A stretch of 64,000 bases of DNA from Pseudo-nitzschia pungens (GCA_037355855.1 CM074758.1:1957001-2021000); one strand, 5' to 3'. Shown: positions 52,749 to 63,668, numbered from the stretch's first letter. The notes: generated by a model from the letters alone, not told the origin. Translations and numbers: made by a program.

Positions 52749-55333
52749 ATGTCGGACACCCTGAACGACGAGTATTCGATCGCTCGCAAGCTCACGCAGC
52801 GAGCCGCGGCGCGTGAAAACGCCTTGTCCAGCATCACCTCCGCCAAGGGCCTGGTGCCGTACGTGAGCGGGAGCAGCGAAGAATCCGGGAGCATCGGTGC
52901 GGATTTCTCGGACCTCGCGCTGAAACCGGACCACGTCCAGCGACCCTGCTGGACCTGTCCCGACGGAAACATTTACCTCGAGGCCTTCCACGACCTCTAC
53001 GTCCAGGCCTACGATTTCCTGGTGGCCATTGCCGAGCCCATTGCGCGCCCCGAGTTCGTGCACCAGTACAAGCTGACGCCGTATTCCCTGTACGCAGCCG
53101 TAGCCACCAACATCGAGACGGAATCGATCATCAACGTGCTGGAACGCCTCTCGAAGAACGCGCTGCCGAAAGAGGTCAAGAAATTCGTCCGGGAGTGCAC
53201 GTCCAAATACGGAAAGGCGAAACTCGTCCTGAAACACAACAAGTTCTACGTCGAGTCCGAGTTCCCGATGGTCCTGAGAGAATTGCTGCGGGATCCCAAG
53301 ATTGCGCAGGCCCGAATCCACGACCAGCAGGCCGATGTGGACGAGTTCGGTTTCACCACCCACACCAAGGCGGAAGAAATGAAAGAGAATTTAGAAATGC
53401 TGCGAGAACCCGGTGACGGGGATTCCGACGACGACGACGACGACATCGATGCCATGTCGTCGAAGCAAAAAAAACCAACCGTGGTCGTGTCCTTCCAGGT
53501 AGACGGGAGAAAGGTGGAAGACGTCAAGCGGCAGGCCATCGAATTGGATTACCCATTGATGGAGGAATACGATTTCCGCAACGATACCATGAACCCCAAT
53601 GTTCCGCTGTTCGATCTGAAACCCATCACACGGATTCGCAGATACCAGGAACGATCCCTGGCAAAAATGTTTGGAAACGGTCGAGCTCGATCCGGTATCA
53701 TCGTGTTGCCGTGCGGTGCCGGAAAGACCCTGACGGGCGTCACGGCCGCGCAAACGATCAAAAAGAGTTGCGTGTGTTTGGCAACCAATGCCGTATCGGT
53801 TCTGCAATGGAAATACCAGTTCCAAAAATGGACCAACATTCCCGACGAGCGGATCTCGGTCTTTACCAGCGACCAAAAGGACGAGCTGCACCCGGATGCC
53901 TGCGTGCTGGTGACGACCTATACCATGATCTCGTACTCCGGAAAACGGTCCGAGCAGTCCCAAAAAGTCATGGACCAGATCACGGGCCGAGAATGGGGCT
54001 GCTTGCTGATGGACGAGGTGCACGTCGTTCCCGCAAAAATGTTTCGGCGCGTCATTGGATCGGTCAAGGCCCACACCCGATTGGGACTCACGGCGACGCT
54101 GGTGCGAGAAGACGACCTCATCTCCGATCTCAACTTTCTCATCGGGCCGAAACTCTACGAGGCCAACTGGATGGATCTCACGGCGCAGGGCTATCTCGCA
54201 AACGTCCAGTGCGTCGAGGTCTGGTGCCCGATGACCGGGCCGTTCATGAAAGAGTACCTGAGTGCGAGCAACGCCCGGCTGAAGCAACTCCTGTACGTGA
54301 TGAATCCATCCAAGCTGCGGGCGGTGGAGTTCTTGGTTCGGTTCCACGAAGAAAGGGTGCGTTTGGTCATTTCTTGGGTCGTTCGTTCGTTCGTTCGTTC
54401 GTTCGTTGGGGTCTCTTCTTTGCGGGCTTTTGCCCCAACGTGTTTCTTTGGTATTGGTTTGGAACGGCTTGATTGTTTTGCTGGTTTGCTTCATCGTTGT
54501 TTTGCTATTGTCACTGATTTCTCACAGAACACAAACCGTGCGACTTTTTGCTTTTGCAACACACCGATTGATTCGCTCGCAAAACCCAGGGGGATAAGAT
54601 TATTGTGTTTTCTGACTTGGTGTATTCGTTGAAATTGTATGCGGAAATGCTGAAAAAACCATTGATTTACGGAGAAACTCCCGAGAGAGAACGTCAAGCG
54701 ATTCTCGGTACCTTTCGAGCAACCGATGCGCTAAGAACTATTTGCATTTCAAAAGTCGGTGACACTTCCATCGATCTTCCCGAAGCCAACGTAATTGTTC
54801 AGGTATCCAGTCATTTCGGAAGTCGGCGGCAAGAAGCGCAGAGATTGGGTCGAATTTTGCGACCCAAATCCTACACCCAGACGGATGGTTCCAACAAGAG
54901 CTCCTTCAATGCATTCTTCTACACTCTCGTGAGTTCCGATACCCAAGAGATGTTTTACTCCGCCAAGCGCCAACAATATTTGATCGACCAGGGTTACACA
55001 TTCAAGATCGTTACCAATCTATGCGAAAAGGCAGCAGAGGAAGCAAAGAAACTCAGTGGAACAGACAATAAATATGCCTACAGCACGGCCGAGGACGACC
55101 GGAGGATTCTGCGCACCGTGCTAACCTCCGAAACCGATGTGGACAAGGAACAGCGAGCCGAGGATGCAGCCATCCGAAAGAGCAATCCGGATGGAGCGCA
55201 AATGGCAGACGCGAGCACGAAACGGATGGCGGGCATGACCATGTCCCAGGTATCCGGTGGGTCGGGAATGAGGTACAAGGAAATGATTTCCACAAAGAGG
55301 CATCCTCTTTTCCGAAAGCGGCAGCGGCGTTGA
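52749..55333 (+). CDS. ERCC3: TFIIH helicase XPB (two exons)
   Basis: 3'-5' DNA translocase of TFIIH, needed for promoter opening and nucleotide excision repair. Exons: 52749-54356 and 54590-55333, joined across a 233-bp GT-AG phase-0 intron so that RFHEER meets GDKIIVFSD. The product is 783 aa, against 782 in human. Visible motifs: N-terminal damage-recognition region (KPDHVQRPCWTCPDGNIYLEAF), Walker A PCGAGKT with Lys326, DEVH box 422-425, RED loop 453-455 (TATLVREDD), motif V ISKVGDTSIDLPEA and motif VI RRQEAQRLGRILRPK. The C-terminal end keeps the STKRHPLFRKRQRR-type basic tail. All active-site elements are intact. The intron carries a GTTC tetramer run. Confidence 0.97.
54380..54407. repeat. 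GTTC tetramer array in ERCC3 intron
   Basis: Six to seven GTTC units starting about 25 bp after the 5' splice site. The same unit occurs at 51074-51094. Confidence 0.85.
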
Positions 55334-55604
55334 TTTGCGGCCTCGATCGGCAGACGAGAAAAACATTATGAACCACAATGGACACAGCTCTTACTTTATT
55401 ATATAACTAAATTTTATCTATAGCAAACTTTTAGAACACTATTATTACAATCGCGATTGCGGAATTCAGTATGAACGTTTGGTTTCGGTAGGAGTAGAGC
55501 CATTTTCGACGTGTCTTTGGACGTCCACGTAATTTCCTGCTATTCAACAAAACACAGAGGTCTTCTTTCCTTATTGTTGGAATGGCGTCTAGCTCTCTTT
55601 CGAA

Positions 55605-56838
55605 TCAACACGAACTTTCGGTTTCCTCGCCTTGTGGTTCTTCCACGCACTCTTCGTCCGAACAGGTACCATTTTTTGTTTCCGCGGACGGCGCGGAATC
55701 GACATTGGGCACTTCTCGTTTCTGGCTAGATTCTAACGCCTGCAAGAAATGACCGAGCTCTCCAGCTTGTGCAATGTCGTGACGAATTTCGTACAGTGAT
55801 CGAGTCATGGTCATCATGTAGATGAGTATCCCACTATTGCTCGCAATCAGATACAGATCTGGCCCAAACATTTGTCCGGTAATCATCGCCAATGACCCAA
55901 TCACGGGAAGTATCCAAGCGTTGACAATGGATTTGGGTATCACCATGGAAAATTCGCTGCCATACCGCCAGAGCAGGCATCCAAAGTAAAGACAAAGAAA
56001 AGCAACCAACGTCATCGGAAGCAACGAGATAATGATCGCAAAATTGACGCTTTCACCGGAATTGTTTGCCACCCATGCCCATCCCGTTCGTCCAACCAGA
56101 CTGTCATCATCGATGACATCCAAATCGACAACCAGACTGCAAAGAAACAGACCTAGTGCAAATATCCGTGTGAAAACAACCAGGAGAGCAGGTCGCACCA
56201 ATGGATGATAGACTTCATCTTCTTCGTCCAACTGGGTTTCCCTTGTTTCACTCCGACCGGGCCCTCTATGAACGAAACAGAACGGTATTGATCGAGTCCT
56301 GTGGGCCAGATATGTCATGATAAAAGTAAACAAATAAATGCCTTTGGTGCAGTAGCGTCGACGACAAGAACATAGAAGGAGGAAGGTATCCGTATCGTAA
56401 TTGGAATAGATCAATCTCCGGTTAGTCGGGTGGATGGTTCAACATTTTTTTCTCCGATTTTGCAGGACGCATATTCACAAATTGTCTTCTCTAGCACTCG
56501 AGTTGTCACTCACCTGGCGCAATGGTAGATTTAATCATGTAAATGGCAATGGTCCACAACGTCGGAATCTTTGTTCTCTCGTAATCGTATGCGAGCGTAG
56601 CATTTACGATGGTCAAGCACAAGCACGAACCCGGCATGATCAGACGGATGGCATTCCATTCGTAGAATTCTCGAGAGTGCCAATTGCATCGTATAATCAA
56701 CAAAGCGTTGACGGCAAATGCCACCGACAAAATAGAGAAGCCAATCGTCAGGCCCGTGGCCGACACCCCGTCGCTCTCATCATCTGTTTCGTAAGACATC
56801 AGATATCGATGCGTCTCTTCGAATTGGGTCGAGACCAT
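55605..56838 (-). CDS. Seven-helix membrane protein, GPCR-like (two exons)
   Basis: Exons by my reading: 56838-56514 and 56341-55605, with a GT-AG phase-1 intron of 172 bp; total about 353 aa. Seven hydrophobic segments appear in order: ATGLTIGFSILSVAFAVNALL, LIMPGSCLCLTIVNATLAY, WTIAIYMIKSTIAPG joined to IYLFTFIMTYLAH (the junction falls inside helix 3), ALLVVFTRIFALGLFLCSLVV, NFAIIISLLPMTLVAFLCLYF, WILPVIGSLAMITGQMF, and LYLIASNSGILIYMMTM. The N-terminus is short and acidic without a signal peptide; the C-terminal tail is soluble and acidic. This topology fits a G-protein-coupled-receptor-like sensor, but no family motif (DRY, NPxxY) is seen. The acceptor (CACCAAAG) is purine-rich and was chosen because it keeps frame and rebuilds helix 3; another acceptor near 56280 is possible. 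Confidence 0.6.
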
Positions 56839-57958
56839 AAGAATCTGCTAGGACGGTGGTGTGATAACGTTCCTTTGCAATGCTTCAGTGATCAAGGAGT
56901 TCGTACACGCAGTTGTCGATGCTGCTAGAGTAATGACAAAAGTGTCTCTTAATCCAGTCTCAACAATACCGGTACCGGTAGGTAAGTTCATACGAGTAAT
57001 TTCACCTTTGTAACCTTACTACTTACTACGTATGTATCACATTTTCATCGGATAATTATTTATCACTGTCACATTTGAGTCCTCCGAGTGTTCTCCTTCT
57101 ACATTGCCCCATTCTTTACCAATTCCTTTCTCGTAGCGTCGTACTGTAACAGGAAAATCTTCCGTGATCAAGAACAGAAACATTTTGACAAAAATATGAA
57201 ATTGCGAAATTCACCTCAGAAAATGACTGCATGCACCTGCCAAGACTAAAACTGATGCCAAATAGTCTTTCTCACGAACCACGAAAAGCGAACCGTTAGA
57301 AGTGCGCCTAACCAAATCCCCCCCCCCTTCGGTACTGGCACCACAAAGTCTCCAAATAGCTATCGTATGTTCGTTGAACTATGTAGGTACGTATGTGCAA
57401 CCCAACCGTTTAGCAAGTTCCAACTTTCCAGTCTCCCTATCCTACCGTGTGGTATTGGTAAGGTACAGTAACGTTACGATATCTCACTCTTAAAAGCCAT
57501 TGCCCAATCTGTCATTTTGCCAGCCCTCTAGAGGCCAGTAATGAGTCTTATCATAGACCAGAACTGCAATTCAATGACGAGTCAGTAGTAATCTGAACAT
57601 AGTTTATGGTCGTTGTTTCTGGTGCCTAAGGGATACAGAATTGTTCTTTTGCTGAAAACATACTACGTGTAGTTGTTGAATTTCTCATTATACTACAAGA
57701 AGAAAAACCCATCGACCATTGAGGGAATCGCACTGCTGTCATCCATGCAGAAATCGTCTTCAGCCTTACGAATACTTTCCAGAAACAAACTGACCTGCTC
57801 CGGCAACTGGAGCTATGTGTCATCGGTCAGTGCATTTCACTTTGTACTTGCCGTAATTTTCCCCGCTTTTGGACACCGACGGTACCCTTTGTAGCTGATC
57901 TTTATACATAGAAGATAACGAAAGTAGCAAAACGCCTGTCGTTGCGTTTCTCGCAGAG
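56839..57958. other. 1.1-kb spacer
   Basis: Promoter of the seven-helix gene on the left, 3' flank of the plastid-type protein on the right. No gene. Palindromic TACCGGTACCGGTAGGTAAG lies near 56968-56985, a C run at about 57320, and ACGTGTAGTTG at 57665-57675. Confidence 0.4.
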
Positions 57959-58723
57959 TCATATTCCTACCCATTTGTGAAAAACACTTTGGATTTTTGC
58001 CATGTCTTTGGTGGGTGAAACAATTCTTGTGTTCGGAACTCTGATCAAGGGAGGTTCTTTTTTGTCCATTTCGCTCTGAGAATTTCCCCCCATTGCCATG
58101 CCCTTGGCGAACGACTGCACAATGAGCTTCTCGGCGATCATTTTTGGGGTGGACTGGCCTTTCGAATTCCGTTTGATCACGACCTCGATCCTATCCTTTT
58201 TTTTGGTGTTCTGGTGTTTGACACGCACAAAAAAACGCACACCTCCGTCCACCGCGCTGCTGATTTGTTTTGTTCTCCGCAAGAACCTCACATCGAGGCC
58301 TCCGTCTTCGGTCGGAAGTGCTTGAAGGGGTTGAACCGGCAGCAAAGCGGCAATGGGGAATCCTCGGACGTATTGGGATATTCTCGAGAAACTGTCTTCG
58401 CACGCCACCCCGGGCAGAGGGCTCAGACTCATCACCAGAAGGGATTCTTCGTCATCCCATCGCTCCGAGTTCTTTTGGTCGCCCGTCGTCTCTTCGTCCA
58501 ACGGCGTGGAGAACAACGAAGGAAACCCAAACGATGAGAAACCGAATGTGTGCTGTCTCTCGAAAATTTTGGATGCGCTCTTTGATGGTTGCGCTGTCGC
58601 TCGTATTCTTGTTGTCTTTGCCGTTGATACTGCACTGAATGACATCACTTGTTGCGTCAAGGATGAACAGAGAAGAAGCAGGCACACAGTGCAAAGCTTA
58701 CGGATTTCCTTCCTGGGAGGCAT
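57959..58723 (-). CDS. Putative plastid-targeted protein, function unknown (254 aa)
   Basis: Starts at an ATG with a basic n-region and a hydrophobic core (CTVCLLLLCSSLTQQ), then VMSFSAVSTAKTTRIRATAQPSKS. The Phe just after the likely cleavage point and the following Ser/Thr/Arg-rich, acid-poor stretch match the bipartite plastid presequence of diatoms. The mature part has PIAALLPVQPLQALPTEDGGLDVRFLRR and VDGGVRFFVRVKHQN strands, then a basic KKKDRIEVVIKRN segment and a helix KMIAEKLIVQSFAKGM. This could be a lipid-binding-type fold of plastid proteins, but I cannot support a family. Single exon. Confidence 0.65.
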   Translation of the reverse strand: MPPRKEIRKLCTVCLLLLCSSLTQQVMSFSAVSTAKTTRIRATAQPSKSASKIFERQHTFGFSSFGFPSLFSTPLDEETTGDQKNSERWDDEESLLVMSLSPLPGVACEDSFSRISQYVRGFPIAALLPVQPLQALPTEDGGLDVRFLRRTKQISSAVDGGVRFFVRVKHQNTKKKDRIEVVIKRNSKGQSTPKMIAEKLIVQSFAKGMAMGGNSQSEMDKKEPPLIRVPNTRIVSPTKDMAKIQSVFHKWVGI

Positions 58724-59778
58724 TGCTTGAGTCGTTCTGTCAGAATTCTTGTCGTTGCGATAAATAATGAGAAGACGATTTTTTCAGGGTATGGGAGTAC
58801 GAGTATTCAGCTGTCAAAAGAACAAATGTGTCTCCATCGAGTGCCACTATTGGTAGATTGGTAGACTAGTTGATTGATTCTAGCATTCTCGATTTGATTC
58901 ATCGAACAATGAGGTCGTGCATTTTCGAACCTCTCGACAGGTTGATGAGAATCCTTTGATCGCAAAACAATTTCATTTTGAGAATTATTGAATCATCATC
59001 GTTGATCGGCTACGAATGACACGATGACACGATCAATCATGGATGCCACACGTGTATGACTGCATGCAATGCAACGTCTGATAGTAAGTTACTTCGTAAG
59101 GCTTACGTGTAGTTGTCTTGTCGAAAATTCTATTCCAATTTCAAATTACAAGTAAGATTACTTCGTAAGGTTTACGGTAACTACACGTAATTACTTCGTA
59201 ATTACTCTACCAAAATTCCTCAATGGTAACTTACATACCGTAGCCAGTTCATACGTACTACAATTCGAGTGCTTACAGTAGTACAGTACTGGTACTCGTA
59301 GAGAGTACAGATGTAGAGTACAAGCTACGTAGAGGCACACAAAAGCAGTTGAAAAGGTAAGTTAAGGTTAAGGTTTACTGTAGCATACCGTAACGCAGCC
59401 GTAACGTACGTCCATAACAATATCCTACCATCTAAGATTCATATGATTCATACGGTGCATGAGCCAAGCACTTATGAGTCGAATGAGTCGAGCACTATAA
59501 CACCGTTGAAGGTTATGAGCCGAAACCCATCAACTCGAGCCATCAACAATGTATTTTTCTTCGTGAAAAAAATTCTGATTACGACTATCTTTCATGAATC
59601 AGGAATCTTCAGTTCCATTATTCAGTCTTTAGGAGAACCGAACAGAACGAGTCTTCCAATGCACAATTCATCTCGGTAGTTGGCAACTACAGGTGATCTG
59701 ATCAGGCAGCGAAAGACGAAGGATAAAGATTGATTCTCCTCAAGACCTTAATCTCAGAAAAAACAAGACAGATTGAAG
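58724..59778. promoter_or_regulatory. Divergent spacer dense in GTAAG/TTACG elements
   Basis: Both flanking genes read away. Between 59086 and 59215 there are at least four copies of the spacer element: CGTAAGGCTTACGTGTAGTTG (59095-59115), GTAAGATTACTTCG (59152-59165), CGTAAGGTTTACG (59164-59176) and CTACACGTAATTAC (inverted form, about 59181-59194), followed by TACCGTA and GTAACGTACG words to 59410. No gene. Confidence 0.5.
59086..59215. repeat. Cluster of GTAAG-N-TTACGTGTAG elements
   Basis: Direct and inverted copies within 130 bp, the densest cluster in the window; arms could form hairpins. Confidence 0.7.
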
Positions 59779-61014
59779 ATGGTCTCGAACGTACTGTCAC
59801 CAGTTTCCTGGATCTGTCTTTTGGCAGTTTTTGCCCCTACATTAACGAACGGTTTTGTGCCGTCGCAACACCAACTTTATGCGGGCAGAGACAACAATCC
59901 AAAATCAAAAGATCAAAGGGAGCGGATATCGACAACCCATCTATATCAGTCCTCTCGCCCTGAGGATCTATATGCCGCGGTCCATCGCAAAGAATACGAA
60001 ATGAGGGGCGTCAAGCAGCAACACAAATCTTCTGCAGATCCTGTCCGGATGGCCATGTCGTATGCCCAAGAAACGCAAACTCCCATGCGACTGGCCAAAG
60101 CACTTCGGCGCATTCACGACGATCCCTTCCGAAACGGTGGACCCGACGGCGAAGAACTTTCCGAAGAAGAAAGGGCCCGAAAACAAAAGCTGATGGACAA
60201 TGGTCTTGCAGAAATGACAATGCGACGAGCCTGTTTCTGCGTCGACGTCAAACGAAAATCACTTTCGAGGCCGGGGGAAAAACCGTTTTGTCGTTTCGAT
60301 AATGCGGCTATGGTGTGCGAAGCGATGGTTAGGTTGGGCGCCGATGTAGTCTTCGTGAACGTTGATTATCCAGCGTACGGTGGTGATATTTCTGAATTAA
60401 AGTCCTCCGTCAGCGCCGTTCGGAAAGCAAGCGAGACAGCGGCAGTCGTCATGAAGGACATCGTGGTGGACGAGATCCAACTAGGATTGGCCAAGGAGGC
60501 AGGCTGTGATGGAGTTCTATTGATTGCATCAGTACTCGGTCCAGCTCTCGATAACTTTTTGGACCTTGCCACTACGATCGGTCTTGAGACTATTGTCGAA
60601 TGTCATACACGCAACGAAGTTCAACGGGCACTCGATGCCATGGCGACAAATATTTTGGTTTCCAATTACGATCGAGTTGCCCAACAAATGTACCCCGAAC
60701 AGGCCATAAAACTAGCGGGTATGTTTCCCGGAAGTGGTGGGCCGATCATTTGTCTGGCTGGGGGTGGAATCGAAACACCAGAACAAATGAAACGACATTT
60801 GGCTGTGGGTTATGACGGTGTTGTCGTTGGCAAGGCGGTGATGGGCAGCGCCAAAGCACCTGAATTCATTAGAGTCGTACGAGATCGAAGCTTACTACCC
60901 GCGGAACTATCACAGTGGGGATTGGAAGACGTGGAATTTGATCTTAATGGTCAGCCTATGCCTGGTCCCAAGCAGAACATTCCAAATCCGTACGACGATG
61001 ATGTCTATCAGTAA
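59779..61014 (+). CDS. Indole-3-glycerol-phosphate synthase-like protein, plastid-targeted
   Basis: 411 residues. The presequence VSNVLSPVSWICLLAVFAPTLTNGFVPSQ has a signal-peptide core and a G-F-V-P cleavage motif with Phe, typical of diatom plastid import. The mature part is a TIM barrel of the TrpC family: CVDVKRKSLSRP (Lys158 equals the catalytic Lys of the first strand, with Asp156 in place of Glu), VVMKDIVVDEIQLGLAKEAGCDGVLLIASVL (Lys226), ETIVECHTRNEVQRAL (Glu274), ILVSNYDR (Asn296) and the phosphate-binding GVVVGKAVMGS. The conserved V-A-E-S-G-I strand is replaced by CLAGGGI, so the Glu/Ser pair is Gly328-Gly329. True IGPS activity in tryptophan synthesis is therefore doubtful; a paralogue with another reaction is likely. 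A Glu/Arg-rich insert (about 120-140) is also unusual. Confidence 0.8.
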   Translation: MVSNVLSPVSWICLLAVFAPTLTNGFVPSQHQLYAGRDNNPKSKDQRERISTTHLYQSSRPEDLYAAVHRKEYEMRGVKQQHKSSADPVRMAMSYAQETQTPMRLAKALRRIHDDPFRNGGPDGEELSEEERARKQKLMDNGLAEMTMRRACFCVDVKRKSLSRPGEKPFCRFDNAAMVCEAMVRLGADVVFVNVDYPAYGGDISELKSSVSAVRKASETAAVVMKDIVVDEIQLGLAKEAGCDGVLLIASVLGPALDNFLDLATTIGLETIVECHTRNEVQRALDAMATNILVSNYDRVAQQMYPEQAIKLAGMFPGSGGPIICLAGGGIETPEQMKRHLAVGYDGVVVGKAVMGSAKAPEFIRVVRDRSLLPAELSQWGLEDVEFDLNGQPMPGPKQNIPNPYDDDVYQ

Positions 61015-61177
61015 TGGAATGTCATACTCATTTTTACTCTTTTAACCCTTTAGGTTCAATTAGGAAAAATGCATCTATGATCATTTGGTTTATCGTCTTC
61101 GCTTGCAGTGAGGTTTCTAGATCGAGTATCTCTGGTATAGGAGTTCGACACCTACGTAATATTCGTTATCGTAGTAA

Positions 61178-62566
61178 TTATAGCGGCATGAATGAAGCAG
61201 CAACAGGCAAATGGTCTGAAGCTTCGTTTTCGTTTGGACATGGTTTGTCCGATGTTATGTCTGTTACGGATATTGGTGTCATGCTCTGGCTGTTGTAATA
61301 AATACGATCAAATCGGGATGTGAACAAACCAGCATCGGGTAGAGGTTCACCGAGGACACACATATCGTGTGCAATGCCCCAAAATTTACCACCAGATAAT
61401 TCCTTTTGGTAGACTTCAATGAACCCGGGGAGGGTCAGAATTCCGCCTTCCGGAAGCTCTACTCTTTTCTTTCGAACTTCCCAAGGGTCTTCTGGATTCG
61501 GGTCTTCCCATCCCATTGCTGTCGCTGCGTTTCGGTATTCATCCCCTCGCTGCAATCTCTTGTTGATGCAAATTAACCATTTTTCGACCGCGTTTTTGTC
61601 CATTTCTCCGTCGGCTGTATTTGCAAACTTTTCGTAAATTCGTCCAAGTCTCTCTATCATACCTTGCGATAGTTTTGGATCTTCGTAAGCAGATTCGGTT
61701 TTTTCGATCAAGTTGGATATGAGTTCAGCTACCACCAACGTTGGTGGTGGGGATCGGCTGTCGATAAAAGCTGACGCATCTTTTAGTGCAGTTGTAAAAG
61801 GCAGCTCTTTCCGTTTCGATGTAACCGGGTCACCGTCTTCAATGAAGGTTTCGTCGACGTATCCATCTTCTAAAAATCGAATTGATCCAGACTCGGCTCC
61901 GCCGTTGAAATCACCACAAACAATAACTCGCGCTGTATCTTCCGGTTTCTTTTCCTGTTTCTGCTTGCGAGCCAACGTCAAAACACCTTTCGTAGCCTCA
62001 AGAATCTGACGGACCCGTCTCGGCCCTTGTGGACCTGCTTGTAAATGACAATTCACCACGTACCAAGGTGGCTGTTGTGTTTGCTCGTTATTCTCGAGTT
62101 CTGTGGTTCGGCGTTCAAAAGCTGTGATCAAACTCCTATCTTTGTGAACAGGATCGCTCACGAGGCGGCATTCTGATGTTTTCCAGAAAGTTGCAGGTCT
62201 GAAACGTCCCCTTTTGAATAGTGCGCACTCGTCGTAGCCCAGATCCTGCATGAATTGAAAATCTTGTTCAAAGGATTCCGGAGAAACTTCTTGGAGACAA
62301 ACAACATCCGCACCAATGGAACCAATTCGCTCTTTCAGCAAATCGCGGCGATAATCCCAAGAAGAGACCGAAAAAGGACTGGGAGCTGTGTCAGCACTCT
62401 TGTCGTGTTGATCCATCAACTGTAAGTGTTTTGGATCGTGGTACATCTTGTATGTCCACCATCCATCGATGGAGTTCGGCAGCAGAACATTGTAGGTCAG
62501 CACCGATAAGCCAGGGATGGGTAATGCACCTGCAGCTTGACCCACCAAATGAGTCGTCAAGACCAT
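61178..62566 (-). CDS. Endonuclease/exonuclease/phosphatase family protein with EF-hand-like insert
   Basis: 462 residues. EEP catalytic motifs in order: LTYNVLLP (metal-binding Asn), VCLQEVSPESF (metal-binding Glu), YVVNCHLQAGPQGPRRVRQI (His), VIVCGDFNGGAESG (Asp and Asn) and ASDHLPVAASF (Asp-His general base). The fold is shared by CCR4-type deadenylases, inositol phosphatases and nucleases. Between GDFNG and the final DHLPV there is an insert of about 130 residues with two helical, loop-acidic stretches (MIERLGRIYEKFANTADGEMDKNAVEKWL and GILTLPGFIEVYQKELSG) like an EF-hand pair; similar proteins in plants are annotated as calcium-binding EEP proteins. The substrate is unknown. No signal peptide; single exon; converges on the IGPS-like gene with 163 bp between. 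Confidence 0.87.
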   Translation of the reverse strand: MVLTTHLVGQAAGALPIPGLSVLTYNVLLPNSIDGWWTYKMYHDPKHLQLMDQHDKSADTAPSPFSVSSWDYRRDLLKERIGSIGADVVCLQEVSPESFEQDFQFMQDLGYDECALFKRGRFRPATFWKTSECRLVSDPVHKDRSLITAFERRTTELENNEQTQQPPWYVVNCHLQAGPQGPRRVRQILEATKGVLTLARKQKQEKKPEDTARVIVCGDFNGGAESGSIRFLEDGYVDETFIEDGDPVTSKRKELPFTTALKDASAFIDSRSPPPTLVVAELISNLIEKTESAYEDPKLSQGMIERLGRIYEKFANTADGEMDKNAVEKWLICINKRLQRGDEYRNAATAMGWEDPNPEDPWEVRKKRVELPEGGILTLPGFIEVYQKELSGGKFWGIAHDMCVLGEPLPDAGLFTSRFDRIYYNSQSMTPISVTDITSDKPCPNENEASDHLPVAASFMPL

Positions 62567-63668
62567 GGTGATGATTCACTTATATAATGAATTAGCCTAT
62601 GTGCTACTCACGATGAATCTGTTATATATTGCAGTATGATCATCGTCAATCAGTAATCCATCGACTATCGGCCATCCATAGACTAGATTCCAAGAAGTCA
62701 GATCCGTGGAAAAGTTTGAGACATTTACAGTATTTTCTCTTACGTACCGTACAAGTAAGGTTAACCTTTTTAGAGTGTTGAATGTTGACTGTTTTAGACG
62801 TGCGACGGCGTACTGACAGAAAACGTCATCTGATGAAACGTGCACCTCTTCGAGTAAGGTTACCGGTATGTGTGATGGATGAAGACTCACTCCCCCTTAA
62901 TCCTTTGGAAAAGAAGTACAAGTACTAAGATGACCCTTTTCTCAGATATTGTATTGCTAACTAGAAGAAAAAAACGATAGCAACTCGGAACGAACCAGAG
63001 CTAACTTTTCACTAATCTGAAAAATGATGAGAAAGACAACCAGTATTACTCATAAACCATTGTTCACAAGGAAAAATCTTGTCTGTCATCAGTGACGTCA
63101 CTTCACTTCCGTTACGTTTCGATGCTACCCAGTTCTAAACACAACTTTTATGAGATACCTTACTTCGTATTGGGGCAGATTGATTTTGGTGTTCCGATTC
63201 AAATACATCCTGGATAGTGTCGTTTGTTGTGCTCCGAGTAGTATCGGTATTCTTATATGTAGCTGCTACTCAAATGCTTTCAGCACCAAAACGAACAGGA
63301 TGAACGATTCGTCATACTTTTTCGTTGGGGTTTTCAGACTCGCTTTTGGGAAATTGTGGCACATGCTTCAATTATGTACACTGAGATATCACAAAGGCGC
63401 ACGCCAGTTGTGTCAGGGAGGCAGTATATACTTGCCAGCATCACTCTCTGAGTCGCTTCAGTTGCCTTTTTGAAAGTTCCAAAATGGCCTTTTCGCGAGG
63501 AAAGCATGCTTCTACAATTAAGGGTTCCGTGAATGTACAATAATTATTGGAAAGGAGGGGGTATGCGTTTTGCATGTGGGTTTTAATTGTATGGGGAGTG
63601 TGCTGTATGCTTTTTGCACGCAACACTTTTACACTCGCTGAGTGATAAAATCAAGTCATAACGAAAAT
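62567..63668. other. Spacer before the partial RRM gene
   Basis: Promoter of the EEP gene on the left (CGTACCGTACAAGTAAGGTTAACC at about 62743-62766) and 3' flank of the RRM gene on the right. No gene is seen. Confidence 0.4.
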
